From: Candidatus Margulisiibacteriota bacterium
Lineage (GTDB): Bacteria; Margulisbacteria; Termititenacia; Termititenacales; Termititenacaceae
Direction of reading: 5' to 3'
NCBI GenBank assembly: GCA_031279615.1
Contig: JAITIE010000022.1
Span: 1-6,854 of the forward strand
Length of the DNA stretch: 6,854 nt
Shown here: positions 1-5,562 of the stretch, piece after piece
How the letters are laid out: each line of letters starts with the position of its first letter
Position numbering within the stretch: the first letter of the stretch is position 1
Program-made: the position numbers and the translations under genes
Notes under the pieces: generated by a model
Told to the model about the DNA's origin: nothing
Databases searched by the model: none
What the model saw: only the letters and a program-made list of their open reading frames with translations

Positions 1-410
1 TTAATCTCGATCGTGCGCGGTTTTTTCTCGGCTTTTTTCGGAATGGTCAGTTTCAGCTCGCCATTCTTAAATTCCGCTCTGGTCTTGTCCGCCTCCACAT
101 TTTGACCGAGCGCGAAACTCCGCTCAAAACGGCCGTACTGCCGCTCCACGCGCTGATAATTCTTATTCTCGCTTTCTTGCTTATATTCACGCTCGCCGGA
201 TAATTTCAAAATATTATCATCGTCGACCTCGATTTTGATGTCTTTCTGCTCAAGACCGGCCAGATCCGCCTCGACATAGACATTTTCTTTGTCCTCGTGA
301 ATATCGACCCGCGGGCAAAAACCCCGTCCGCGCTCAATCTCCAGCGGACTTTCAAACAGCCTGTCCAGCAAATCGCCAAAATCCCCTCTCCTGAATAATG
401 TCGGCAACAT
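1..410 (-). CDS. Hsp20/alpha-crystallin small heat-shock protein (3' end outside window)
   Basis: ATP-independent holdase chaperone that binds unfolding proteins in the cytoplasm. 136 complete codons are visible and the frame is still open at base 1, so the last residues are missing. The N-terminal arm (residues 1-33, with LFRRGDFGDLLDRLFESP) is followed by an alpha-crystallin domain at about 34-124: PRVDIHEDKENVYVEADLAG, then DIKIEV and LKLSGERE, ending in the family signature FKNGELKLTIPK (114-125). The visible C-terminal tail PRTIEI (131-136) holds the I-x-I type anchor used for oligomer assembly, so only a few residues are probably missing. The start ATG at 410-408 has a good Shine-Dalgarno sequence (AAAGGAG) eight bases upstream. 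The gene is divergent from the sigma-54 activator, separated by 326 bases that include a structured repeat. Family assignment is secure. There are many Hsp20 paralogues, so no gene symbol is given. Confidence 0.96.
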   Translation of the reverse strand, partial: MLPTLFRRGDFGDLLDRLFESPLEIERGRGFCPRVDIHEDKENVYVEADLAGLEQKDIKIEVDDDNILKLSGEREYKQESENKNYQRVERQYGRFERSFALGQNVEADKTRAEFKNGELKLTIPKKAEKKPRTIEI

Positions 411-449
411 ATTACCAGCTCCTTTCTTGTTTTTCGCGTCCGCGGCGCG

Positions 450-482
450 TCATGCCATGGGTATAGAAAATTTCATGCCAAG
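450..482 (-). promoter_or_regulatory. Candidate hsp20 control region with TGGCATGA direct repeats
   Basis: Reading toward hsp20, the octamer TGGCATGA occurs twice (480-473 and 457-450), 23 bases apart. An opposite-facing TGGCATG lies at 513-519 on the plus strand. The first copy forms CTTGGCA (482-476), followed 13 bases later by ACCCATGG (462-455). This resembles a heat-shock sigma-32 promoter (CTTGAAA, 13-15 bases, CCCCATNT). The same bases can be read as a poor sigma-54 site (TGGCATG-AAAT-TTTCT, lacking the -12 GC). I see no convincing sigma-70 promoter or CIRCE element here. The repeats are directly seen; the promoter reading is inference. Confidence 0.4.
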
Positions 483-526
483 AATAGCCGCATCCCATTC
501 ATCCAGCATCCGTGGCATGTTTTAAC

Positions 527-650
527 GTCAGTGGATTACCGCTGACACCCCACCAGTCCGCCGCTAGAACGCGGTGGACGGCCTCCCCTTGCTAAGGGGA
601 GGCAACCAGCAGATGCGTTGCCCGCAACGTATCTGCTGGCGGTGGGGTGT
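527..650. repeat. Structured inverted-repeat element with nested hairpins (REP/MITE-like)
   Basis: The core (545-650, 106 bases) is bounded by a perfect 10-base terminal inverted repeat: ACACCCCACC at 545-554 and GGTGGGGTGT at 641-650. Inside lie a perfect 10-base-pair hairpin (581-590 with 594-603, 3-base loop) and a 16-position near-perfect hairpin (606-621 with 624-639, one G-T mismatch). A further small stem flanks the left end (GTCAGTGG 527-534 with CCGCTGAC 539-546, one wobble). No protein is encoded. The layout resembles short non-autonomous palindromic elements scattered through bacterial genomes. It lies between divergent hsp20 and the sigma-54 activator, ending about 50 bases before the latter's promoter. 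Whether it is mobile or multi-copy cannot be told from one window. Confidence 0.75.
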
Positions 651-698
651 TTCGCCTGCGACGAAACATAAAACAAATGTGCATTTTTTATACATCTA

Positions 699-727
699 TT
701 GTCAAACAATTAGACATGCTGTATAAT
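699..727 (+). promoter_or_regulatory. Sigma-70-type promoter for the sigma-54 activator
   Basis: TTGTCA (699-704) and a perfect TATAAT (722-727) are separated by 17 bases, a near-consensus housekeeping promoter. Transcription should begin around 733-735, leaving only a few bases before the ATG at 737, so the mRNA would be nearly leaderless. A small inverted repeat, ATTGT-caa-ACAAT (698-710), overlaps the -35 and could be an operator, but it is short. Confidence 0.75.
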
Positions 728-736
728 TTATTTACA

Positions 737-1759
737 ATGGCTAAAGAAATCCATAGATTTGAAACACCGGACAGCATGCCCCTGCGCGTGATAGGCAAGT
801 CGCCGGCGCTGTACGCCCTGTATCAGCAGTTAAAAGCCGTGATCGACAGCTCTGTCCCCGTGCTGCTGGAAGGCGAATCCGGCACCGGCAAAGAGCTGGC
901 CGCCCGCATCATTCATTATCAAAGCGCGCGCAAGGACAAACCTTTTGTCGCCATCAACTGCGCGGCTTTGCCCGAGACGCTCATCGAGTCCGAGCTTTTC
1001 GGCTACGAAAAAGGCGCGTTCACCGGCGCCGAGCGCGGCAAGCCCGGCAAATTTGAGGTGGCGCATCAAGGCACTATATTTCTGGACGAGATCGGTGAAC
1101 TGCCGCTGGACCTGCAGGCCAAACTTTTGCGCGTCCTGCAAACCGGACAAATCTCGCGCCTCGGCTCCAACGATATTATCAATGTGGACGCGCGGGTCAT
1201 CTCCGCGACCAACCGCAGACTCATCAATGAAGTCGCCGCGCATAATTTCCGCGAAGATTTGTATTACCGGCTGGCGGTTTTCCCGATCACCGTGCCGCCA
1301 CTGCGCGAGCGCGGGCAGGATATTATTTTGCTGGCGGAATATTTTTTGCGCGAGGAAACTTTGAACGGCAAAAAACAGGTCGCCGGTTTCAGCGAGCAGG
1401 CCAAAGCCAGCATGCTTAATTACAGCTGGCCGGGCAATATCCGCGAGCTGGAAAACGTCATCAAGCGCGCTTATTTGATCTGCGCGGGACAGACGATCGA
1501 GCATACAGACCTGCTATTTGGCAATCTGCTGCCGGGCGTCTCGGCCGCGCCGGAAAGCCCTCTGCCTCCGGCTCTCCCGAGCGATAGAAACGGCGCGGGC
1601 GGGCGGGAGCGCGGCAGCGCCGCTCAGGATTTAAAAACGTTAAAGGCTTTAGAAAAAGAGATTATCGCGGAACGGCTGAAATATTTTAATAACAATGTCA
1701 GCCAGGCGGCTAAGTCGCTCGGCCTGACCCGCGCCACGGTTTACAATAAATTGAAATAA
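737..1759 (+). CDS. Sigma-54-dependent transcriptional activator, PspF-like, no receiver domain
   Basis: Bacterial enhancer-binding protein that hydrolyses ATP to open RpoN (sigma-54) promoters. It has 340 residues. A short N-terminus leads straight into the AAA+ domain: Walker A GESGTGKE (46-53), the sigma-54-contacting GAFTGA loop (93-98) intact, Walker B TIFLDE (113-118), SATNR (156-160), the arginine-finger region FREDLYYRL (171-179) and sensor II WPGNIREL (231-238). A Pro/Gly-rich linker (about 266-297) joins a Fis-type helix-turn-helix (about 305-340, with NVSQAAKSLGLTRATVYNKLK). There is no response-regulator, GAF or PAS domain, as in PspF, so activity is probably controlled by a partner protein. 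The ATG at 737 was chosen because it directly follows a strong promoter and begins family-like sequence. The frame runs back to a GTG at 647, but those 30 codons come from the repeat and promoter. No Shine-Dalgarno sequence is present. The function class is certain; the regulon is unknown. Confidence 0.94.
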   Translation: MAKEIHRFETPDSMPLRVIGKSPALYALYQQLKAVIDSSVPVLLEGESGTGKELAARIIHYQSARKDKPFVAINCAALPETLIESELFGYEKGAFTGAERGKPGKFEVAHQGTIFLDEIGELPLDLQAKLLRVLQTGQISRLGSNDIINVDARVISATNRRLINEVAAHNFREDLYYRLAVFPITVPPLRERGQDIILLAEYFLREETLNGKKQVAGFSEQAKASMLNYSWPGNIRELENVIKRAYLICAGQTIEHTDLLFGNLLPGVSAAPESPLPPALPSDRNGAGGRERGSAAQDLKTLKALEKEIIAERLKYFNNNVSQAAKSLGLTRATVYNKLK

Positions 1760-1773
1760 CAATATGTTAAAAT
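1740..1773 (+). promoter_or_regulatory. Candidate promoter for the SDR gene
   Basis: TTTACA (1740-1745) lies 17 bases before TATGTT (1763-1768). An alternative -10, TAAAAT (1768-1773), ends exactly six bases before the ATG at 1780. Either reading would start transcription within about five bases of the start codon. Read-through from the upstream gene, whose stop is 20 bases away, is equally possible because no terminator is visible. Confidence 0.45.
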
Positions 1774-1779
1774 CCGCCC

Positions 1780-2574
1780 ATGACTGAATACACTCTGATC
1801 ACTGGCGCGACCTCGGGCATTGGCCGCGCGCTGGCCGTGGAGTTCGCCAAACGCGGTAATAATCTGATCATCGCCAGCCGCAATTTACCGAAAATGCGCG
1901 CGGCGCAAAAAGAACTGCAGGCCAAATACTCGATCAAAGTAATTCCGGTGGTCAGCGATTTGAGCCAGCCCACCGCGCCGCAAAAACTTTACAACTATTG
2001 CCACAAAAACAAACTGACCGTTTCCGTGCTGGTCAATAATTCCGGCTTTGGTTTAAAAGCCAATTTGCAAGTTGAGCAGGATTTGGCGGAATGCGAGCGT
2101 TTATTTCAGGTCAATCTACACGCCGTCCTGCAGCTGAGCATGCTTTTTGGCCGCGCCATGAAAAAACGGCGGCGGGGCTATATTCTCAATGTCGCGTCCA
2201 CCGCGGCTTTTCAACCCATGCCTTACGCCGCGCTGTACGGCGCCTCCAAAGCTTTTGTTCTCGCGCTGTCCGAAGCCCTGCATATCGAATTGCAGGATTA
2301 CGGCGTGGGTGTCACCGCGCTTTGTCCTGGTCTCACGGACACCAATTTTTTCCAGAATGGCAAGCCTACCGTGCCGGGCTGGTTGTACAAACTGGTCACG
2401 CCAGAACTGGCCGCCCGCCGCGCGGTCAAAGCTCTGTATCAGAAAAAAATTTATATTATCCCCTATTTCCAGCACTGGCTCATCGCGCAATTCAGCCGTT
2501 TTGGCACTAGAAAAACTATCGCGCGGATCATGCGCCGCCTCGAAAAAATGCGCAAAAAAATCCGTATTCTCTAA
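1780..2574 (+). CDS. Short-chain dehydrogenase/reductase (classical SDR)
   Basis: NAD(P)-dependent oxidoreductase of 264 residues with a Rossmann fold. It has the cofactor loop TGATSGIG (8-15), the structural motif NNSG (86-89, usually NNAG) and the catalytic residues Ser140, Tyr153 and Lys157 (YGASK). N112 of VNLH fits the fourth catalytic position, and the PG motif is at 183-184. SR at 33-34, after the second strand, hints at NADP(H) preference. The C-terminus (from about 240) is unusually basic, ending RRLEKMRKKIRIL, which might touch membrane or nucleic acid. The substrate cannot be deduced; relatives include DltE-like and general ketoacyl or steroid reductases. The ATG at 1780 starts right before the first strand as expected. 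There is no Shine-Dalgarno sequence. The gene is followed after 10 bases by tlyA and is probably co-transcribed with it. Confidence 0.93.
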   Translation: MTEYTLITGATSGIGRALAVEFAKRGNNLIIASRNLPKMRAAQKELQAKYSIKVIPVVSDLSQPTAPQKLYNYCHKNKLTVSVLVNNSGFGLKANLQVEQDLAECERLFQVNLHAVLQLSMLFGRAMKKRRRGYILNVASTAAFQPMPYAALYGASKAFVLALSEALHIELQDYGVGVTALCPGLTDTNFFQNGKPTVPGWLYKLVTPELAARRAVKALYQKKIYIIPYFQHWLIAQFSRFGTRKTIARIMRRLEKMRKKIRIL

Positions 2575-2584
2575 TAATAAATTT

Positions 2585-3340
2585 ATGGCCGAAAAAATCC
2601 GTCTCGATCTGCTCGTCGCCCAAAAGCTGGCCGTCTCGCGGGAAAAAGCGCAGGCTCTGATTATCGCCGGCGCAGTGCTGGCTGATGAACAAAAAATCCA
2701 AAAACCCGGGACGCTGGTCAAAGCCGCGGCGGTCATTCGTCTGCTCGGCGCCCAATGTCCTTACGTCAGCCGCGGCGGTTTAAAACTGGCCGGCGCGCTG
2801 GATGCTTTTGGCGTCTCGCCGCGGGGACTGCGCTGTCTGGATGTCGGCGCCTCGACCGGCGGCTTTACGGATTGTCTGTTACAGCGCGGCGCGGAGTTGG
2901 TTATCGCGCTCGACGTCGGCTACAATCAACTGGACTGGAAAATCCGCAGTGACCCGCGCGTGATCGTCCTGGAGAAAATAAATTTTCGCTACATGACCGG
3001 AGAACAGCTGTTGAAAATAACCAGACTGCCGCGGCTAAATCTACAATTTGCGACGGTCGATGTGTCGTTTATCTCGCTGGAGAAAATTCTACCGCCGCTC
3101 TTTGCCGTCCTGGAAAACGGCGCGCGGGTTGTCGCGCTGGTCAAGCCGCAATTTGAGGCGGAGCGCGGCGAAGTCGGCAAAGGCGGCATAGTCAAAGACC
3201 CCGCGGTGCATGACAAAGTGCAGGAAAAAGTCCGCGGTTACGCCGCTCAAGCCGGTTTTAAAATTCTCGGCGAATCCGTCTCGGCTATCACCGGCGCGGA
3301 CGGCAATAGAGAATTTTTTATTTATTTGACCAAAGCCTAA
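2585..3340 (+). CDS. tlyA: TlyA family rRNA 2'-O-ribose methyltransferase
   Basis: SAM-dependent methyltransferase. Characterised mycobacterial TlyA 2'-O-methylates cytidines in 16S and 23S rRNA, and its loss gives capreomycin resistance. The name hemolysin A is historical. It has 251 residues, normal for the family. An S4 RNA-binding domain (about 5-51, RLDLLVAQKLAVSREKAQ) is followed by SRGGLKL (62-68), SAM-binding motif I LDVGASTGGF (85-94), and a K-D-K-E set matching the family: Lys67, Asp159 (TVDVSFISL), Lys187 (LVKPQFE) and Glu243 (NREFFIYL). The ATG at 2585 begins MAEKIRLD, the canonical start. The same frame is open back to 2189 inside the SDR gene, but that extension is not TlyA-like. 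There is no Shine-Dalgarno sequence: AT-rich TAATAATAAATTT precedes the start. The stop lies 17 bases before the convergent 62-residue gene, with no clear terminator between them. Confidence 0.95.
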   Translation: MAEKIRLDLLVAQKLAVSREKAQALIIAGAVLADEQKIQKPGTLVKAAAVIRLLGAQCPYVSRGGLKLAGALDAFGVSPRGLRCLDVGASTGGFTDCLLQRGAELVIALDVGYNQLDWKIRSDPRVIVLEKINFRYMTGEQLLKITRLPRLNLQFATVDVSFISLEKILPPLFAVLENGARVVALVKPQFEAERGEVGKGGIVKDPAVHDKVQEKVRGYAAQAGFKILGESVSAITGADGNREFFIYLTKA

Positions 3341-3357
3341 AAGGAAATTTTAAAATC

Positions 3358-3546
3358 TTATTTTTTGCTGACTTTTTTGAAAAACTTGAGCCAGCCGGAA
3401 ATATCGGTCAGCAACTCTATGCGCCGCGAGATTTGCGCCACGTCATGCAGAATGCGGAATAATTGCCAGGCAATCAAGGCCGCGATAAACAACAAAACGA
3501 TCAGCAAAACCTGCACTGTCAAAGCCAAAATTGCCGCCGCGTCCAT
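3358..3546 (-). CDS. Small single-span membrane protein, unknown function
   Basis: 62 residues. A strongly hydrophobic N-terminal stretch at about 5-28 (LALTVQVLLIVLLFIAALIAW) forms one transmembrane helix. It is followed by an amphipathic, basic tail (RRIELL, GWLKFFKKVSKK). The layout resembles the N-terminal part of DUF948-type membrane proteins often found beside YtxH proteins, but I do not recognise it as a specific family. The ATG at 3546-3544 is preceded by AGAGG five bases upstream, and this ribosome site overlaps the TAG stop of the YtxH gene (3557-3555). That indicates translational coupling and a shared transcript. The real Shine-Dalgarno sequence and tight coupling support a genuine gene despite its size. 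Confidence 0.8.
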   Translation of the reverse strand: MDAAAILALTVQVLLIVLLFIAALIAWQLFRILHDVAQISRRIELLTDISGWLKFFKKVSKK

Positions 3547-3554
3547 AAAAACCT

Positions 3555-3833
3555 CTATTTATCTTTTTTATTTTTGTCGTCTCTTTTATTTAGTTTTTCC
3601 TCGATCTTGCGGATCTTATCGTCGATAATTTGCTTGGCCGAGGCGACTAGATTTTCCACATTTTTCACGCCGTCGTCGATAATATCCTGATTGTCTTCCT
3701 TGACTTCCTTGAGCCACTGCCGGGTTTTCTCGCCGGACTGCGGCGCAAACAAAACACCCAGCACGCCGCCGAGCACCGCGCCGAGTAAAAGGCCTTCCAA
3801 AAAAATTCCGCCGCCGTATTCTCTATCCCGCAT
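3555..3833 (-). CDS. YtxH domain-containing protein
   Basis: 92 residues. A Gly-rich hydrophobic segment at about 10-30 (IFLEGLLLGAVLGGVLGVLFA) runs into the YtxH signature LFAPQSGEKTR (28-38). A highly charged, probably coiled-coil C-terminus follows, ending in a Lys/Asp-rich tail. YtxH proteins are small, membrane-associated or envelope proteins linked to general stress in Firmicutes (and once called gas-vesicle GvpP-like). The molecular role is not known. The start ATG at 3833-3831 has GAGGAGG four bases upstream, the strongest Shine-Dalgarno sequence in the window, plus a good promoter. It is the first gene of a two-gene operon with the 62-residue membrane protein, divergent from purC. 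Confidence 0.88.
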   Translation of the reverse strand: MRDREYGGGIFLEGLLLGAVLGGVLGVLFAPQSGEKTRQWLKEVKEDNQDIIDDGVKNVENLVASAKQIIDDKIRKIEEKLNKRDDKNKKDK

Positions 3834-3858
3834 AAAGCCTCCTCAAAATTACAGGCGT

Positions 3859-3888
3859 ATTATAGCACAGCGTCAAAAATTATTTCAA
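3859..3888 (-). promoter_or_regulatory. Promoter of the YtxH operon
   Basis: Reading leftward, TTGAAA (3888-3883) and TATAAT (3864-3859) are separated by 18 bases. TGC directly before the hexamer adds an extended -10. The start would fall near 3852, giving an untranslated leader of about 19 bases containing the GAGGAGG ribosome site. This is a conventional leadered promoter, unlike those of the plus-strand genes. Confidence 0.7.
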
Positions 3889-3942
3889 TTTTCCGGCCAG
3901 CAGGACGCCCCCGCCTGGCAAGGCAATTCACAGTCTCTAAAG

Positions 3943-3971
3943 TTTGCGTTTTGGCCGATCTGGTGTAAGAT
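3943..3971 (+). promoter_or_regulatory. Candidate purC promoter
   Basis: TAAGAT (3966-3971), preceded by TG at 3964-3965, lies eight bases before the purC ATG. The base run 17 upstream (TTTGCG, 3943-3948) is only a weak -35. If used, transcription begins one or two bases before the start codon. I see no purine riboswitch or PurR-like box in the 146-base gap to the YtxH gene. Confidence 0.45.
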
Positions 3972-3979
3972 GCCTGTTC

Positions 3980-4861
3980 ATGCAGCCGCTCACAAAATTT
4001 CAGCTTGCCGCGCAGCCCGTCAAGCAGGGCAAAGTCCGCGCCCTGTACGATCTGGGCGACAAACTGCTGCTGGCGGCCACCGACCGGCTCTCCGCTTTTG
4101 ACCATATTTTTGCCGAAGGCATTCCGGATAAAGGCCGGGTTTTGACCGGCATTTCCCGTTACTGGTTCGAGCAGACTGCCGCGCGAATTAAAAATCATTT
4201 TTTAAGCGCGGAGCTAAAGGATTTTCCGCCGGAGTTTCAGCGAAAAGAACTGTCCGGCCGCGCGATGCTCGTGCGCAAAACCAAAGTCGTGCCGATCGAA
4301 TGCATAGTGCGCGGGTATATCGAAGGCTCCGGCTGGAAAGATTACCAAAAGACCGGCGCGATTTGCGGGCACAAACTGCCGGAAAATTTGCGGCAGGGCG
4401 ACAGACTGCCGGAGCCGCTTTTCACGCCGTCGACCAAAGCGGACGCCGGGCATGATGAAAATATCAGCGTGGAAAAAATGCATGCTCTAATCGGCAGAGA
4501 TTTGGGCGAGCAGATCCAACAAAAATCTCTGGCCTTGTACACGCTGGCGGCGCAGGACGCGCTGGCCAAGGGCATCATCATCGCGGACACTAAATTTGAG
4601 TTTGGGCAGGACGAGCGCGGCGAGGTCATTTTAATCGACGAAGTTTTGACGCCGGATTCCTCGCGCTTCTGGGACATCAAAGCGTATCAGCCGGGGCAGT
4701 CCCAGCAGAGCTTTGACAAACAATTTGTGCGCGATTACCTGGAGTCTATTCACTGGAACAAAGAGCCGCCGCCACCGCCCCTGCCGCCCGGCATTGTGCA
4801 AAAAACCAGCGAAAAATACCGCGAGGCTTACGCCAGAATTACCGGACAGAAATTACTCTGA
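3980..4861 (+). CDS. purC: Phosphoribosylaminoimidazole-succinocarboxamide synthase (SAICAR synthetase)
   Basis: Joins CAIR and aspartate with ATP to form SAICAR in de novo purine synthesis; cytosolic. It has 293 residues, the longer PurC form rather than the roughly 240-residue E. coli type. Motifs seen: [11 protein letters not shown] (17-27), the ATP-site [12 protein letters not shown] (33-44), [16 protein letters not shown] (107-122), substrate-binding [13 protein letters not shown] (151-163), IADTKFEFG (201-209) and [12 protein letters not shown] (220-231). An uncommon run of five prolines plus LPP (263-270) precedes the C-terminal helix. The start at ATG 3980 gives the normal N-terminus; a TTG at 3944 in frame would add 12 unlike residues. 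There is no Shine-Dalgarno sequence. The stop TGA lies four bases from the stop of the convergent collar gene. No other pur genes are in view. Confidence 0.97.
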   Translation: MQPLTKFQLAAQPVKQGKVRALYDLGDKLLLAATDRLSAFDHIFAEGIPDKGRVLTGISRYWFEQTAARIKNHFLSAELKDFPPEFQRKELSGRAMLVRKTKVVPIECIVRGYIEGSGWKDYQKTGAICGHKLPENLRQGDRLPEPLFTPSTKADAGHDENISVEKMHALIGRDLGEQIQQKSLALYTLAAQDALAKGIIIADTKFEFGQDERGEVILIDEVLTPDSSRFWDIKAYQPGQSQQSFDKQFVRDYLESIHWNKEPPPPPLPPGIVQKTSEKYREAYARITGQKLL

Positions 4862-4865
4862 CCGC

Positions 4866-5480
4866 CTACGCCACTTTCATTATATAAATCACTGTGTAAT
4901 AACTAGGCAGGGTGTTAACGGGGAAAGACTCGCCGTAGCCGGAAGCGGCGTTGCCACCACCGGTACTGCTGATAGAGCCGGAGGGAGTAAATTCTATTTT
5001 AAATCGCAAGGCCTCGTCTGGCTTTCCTTCAGTGCCGCAATCGGCACCAGTGGTTTCTGTTTTTGTTATAATTCCACCGCGGCCTGTGTCTTTATTAAAA
5101 CCACCATGAGTACCGGGAAATTGAAGGTACGGACTATATCCTGATAACGATGTGCCAGTAAATGTATGCTCATGTTTCGGCATGTGTTTAGTTTGTAAAG
5201 TTATGCCCTGGCTGTCAGCGCCCCCGCCATAAGCGGCAAGGTTAGGATTATTGACTTCACCGCTGTTTGTTCCGCCGCGTAAAAACTTGCCAACTAGATT
5301 AGGCGTGCCGTTTGTGCCATCGCAGATTTTCCAGAGAGTTTTAAACTCCGCGCGGGTTTTACTCCAGGCTTCGCCGTTGAAAGCCAAAATCGTGCCTTTC
5401 GGAAAAAAAGTTAAATCCGTGATGTCCGTCGCTACCAAACGCTCGCCGCTTTTTACTTCTGTATACAACGCTCTTGTCAT
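4866..5480 (-). CDS. Phage tail-collar domain protein (tail-fibre-like), solitary
   Basis: 204 residues with the plan of short phage tail-fibre or collar proteins. The N-terminal collar-like domain (about 23-70: FFPKGTILAFNGEAWSKTRAEFKTLWKICDGTNGTPNLVGKFLRGG) is followed by a His-containing linker, HMPKHEHTFTG (99-109). Then come Gly/Ser/Thr-rich beta repeats (TFTGTSLSG, EFTPSGSISSTGGG) and the typical closing strand LPSYYTVIYIMKVA (191-204). No signal peptide or membrane span is seen. The start ATG at 5480-5478 has AAGGGGG seven bases upstream. No other tail, capsid, lysis or integrase genes are nearby. Single-line counts give 42-43% GC here (25/60 at 5041-5100, 26/60 at 5161-5220) against 63-65% in lines of tlyA and purC, suggesting acquisition. 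It is divergent from an XRE regulator that probably controls it. It could be a surface-adhesion or phage-derived protein rather than an active virion part. Confidence 0.85.
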   Translation of the reverse strand: MTRALYTEVKSGERLVATDITDLTFFPKGTILAFNGEAWSKTRAEFKTLWKICDGTNGTPNLVGKFLRGGTNSGEVNNPNLAAYGGGADSQGITLQTKHMPKHEHTFTGTSLSGYSPYLQFPGTHGGFNKDTGRGGIITKTETTGADCGTEGKPDEALRFKIEFTPSGSISSTGGGNAASGYGESFPVNTLPSYYTVIYIMKVA

Positions 5481-5499
5481 AAAAATACCCCCTTTTTAA

Positions 5500-5527
5500 A
5501 TTTTATCCGTCCATTACGAATACGTAA
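5500..5527 (-). promoter_or_regulatory. Weak candidate promoter for the collar gene
   Basis: Reading leftward, TTACGT (5527-5522) and TAAAAT (5505-5500) are 16 bases apart. The -10 is reasonable but the -35 is poor. Its interest is that the -35 lies on one arm of the ATTACG palindrome. The distance to the ATG at 5480 leaves room for the visible ribosome site. Confidence 0.35.
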
Positions 5528-5559
5528 TACACCCTCTATAATATACACCTACAATTACG
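5513..5559. promoter_or_regulatory. Putative XRE operators (ATTACG repeats)
   Basis: A perfect inverted repeat, ATTACG-aata-CGTAAT (5513-5528), is followed by a third copy, ATTACG, at 5554-5559, just before the regulator's start codon. The inverted pair overlaps the predicted -35 of the regulator promoter and of the divergent collar promoter. The third copy lies where the regulator's mRNA would begin. This is the classic geometry for a small XRE repressor shutting both promoters. A further pair, TACACC (5528-5533 and 5544-5549), flanks the -10. The repeats are seen directly; binding is inferred. Confidence 0.6.
5514..5542 (+). promoter_or_regulatory. Promoter of the XRE regulator
   Basis: A perfect TATAAT (5537-5542) has TTACGA (5514-5519) 17 bases upstream; the -35 is a partial match and lies inside the ATTACG palindrome. 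Transcription would start near 5549, leaving a leader of about 14 bases without a Shine-Dalgarno sequence before the ATG at 5563. Confidence 0.6.
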
Positions 5560-5562
5560 TTT

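Noticed and set aside
647..736. Upstream GTG start extending the sigma-54 activator by 30 residues
   Set aside because: These codons run through the structured repeat's end and a near-perfect promoter, and the residues are not family-like. The ATG at 737 fits the promoter and domain.
830..1504. 224-codon open frame on the minus strand inside the sigma-54 activator
   Set aside because: Antisense shadow of a GC-rich, well-conserved gene. Its translation shows no domain, and the plus-strand frame carries every expected motif.
2189..2584. Extension of the TlyA frame back into the SDR gene
   Set aside because: The added residues are basic, Pro/Cys-rich shadow sequence of the SDR gene. TlyA homologues begin right before the S4 domain, at the ATG at 2585.
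3896..3919. GCCAG...CTGGC stem between the YtxH gene and purC
   Set aside because: Only five pairs with a 14-base loop, no T-run and wrong placement for a terminator. Probably chance.
3944..3979. TTG start adding 12 residues to PurC
   Set aside because: The extra residues are not PurC-like, no ribosome site precedes the TTG, and the predicted -10 lies within this stretch.
4713..5144. Plus-strand open frame spanning the purC and collar ends
   Set aside because: It overlaps the end of purC out of frame and the collar gene on the opposite strand, with no domain in its translation.
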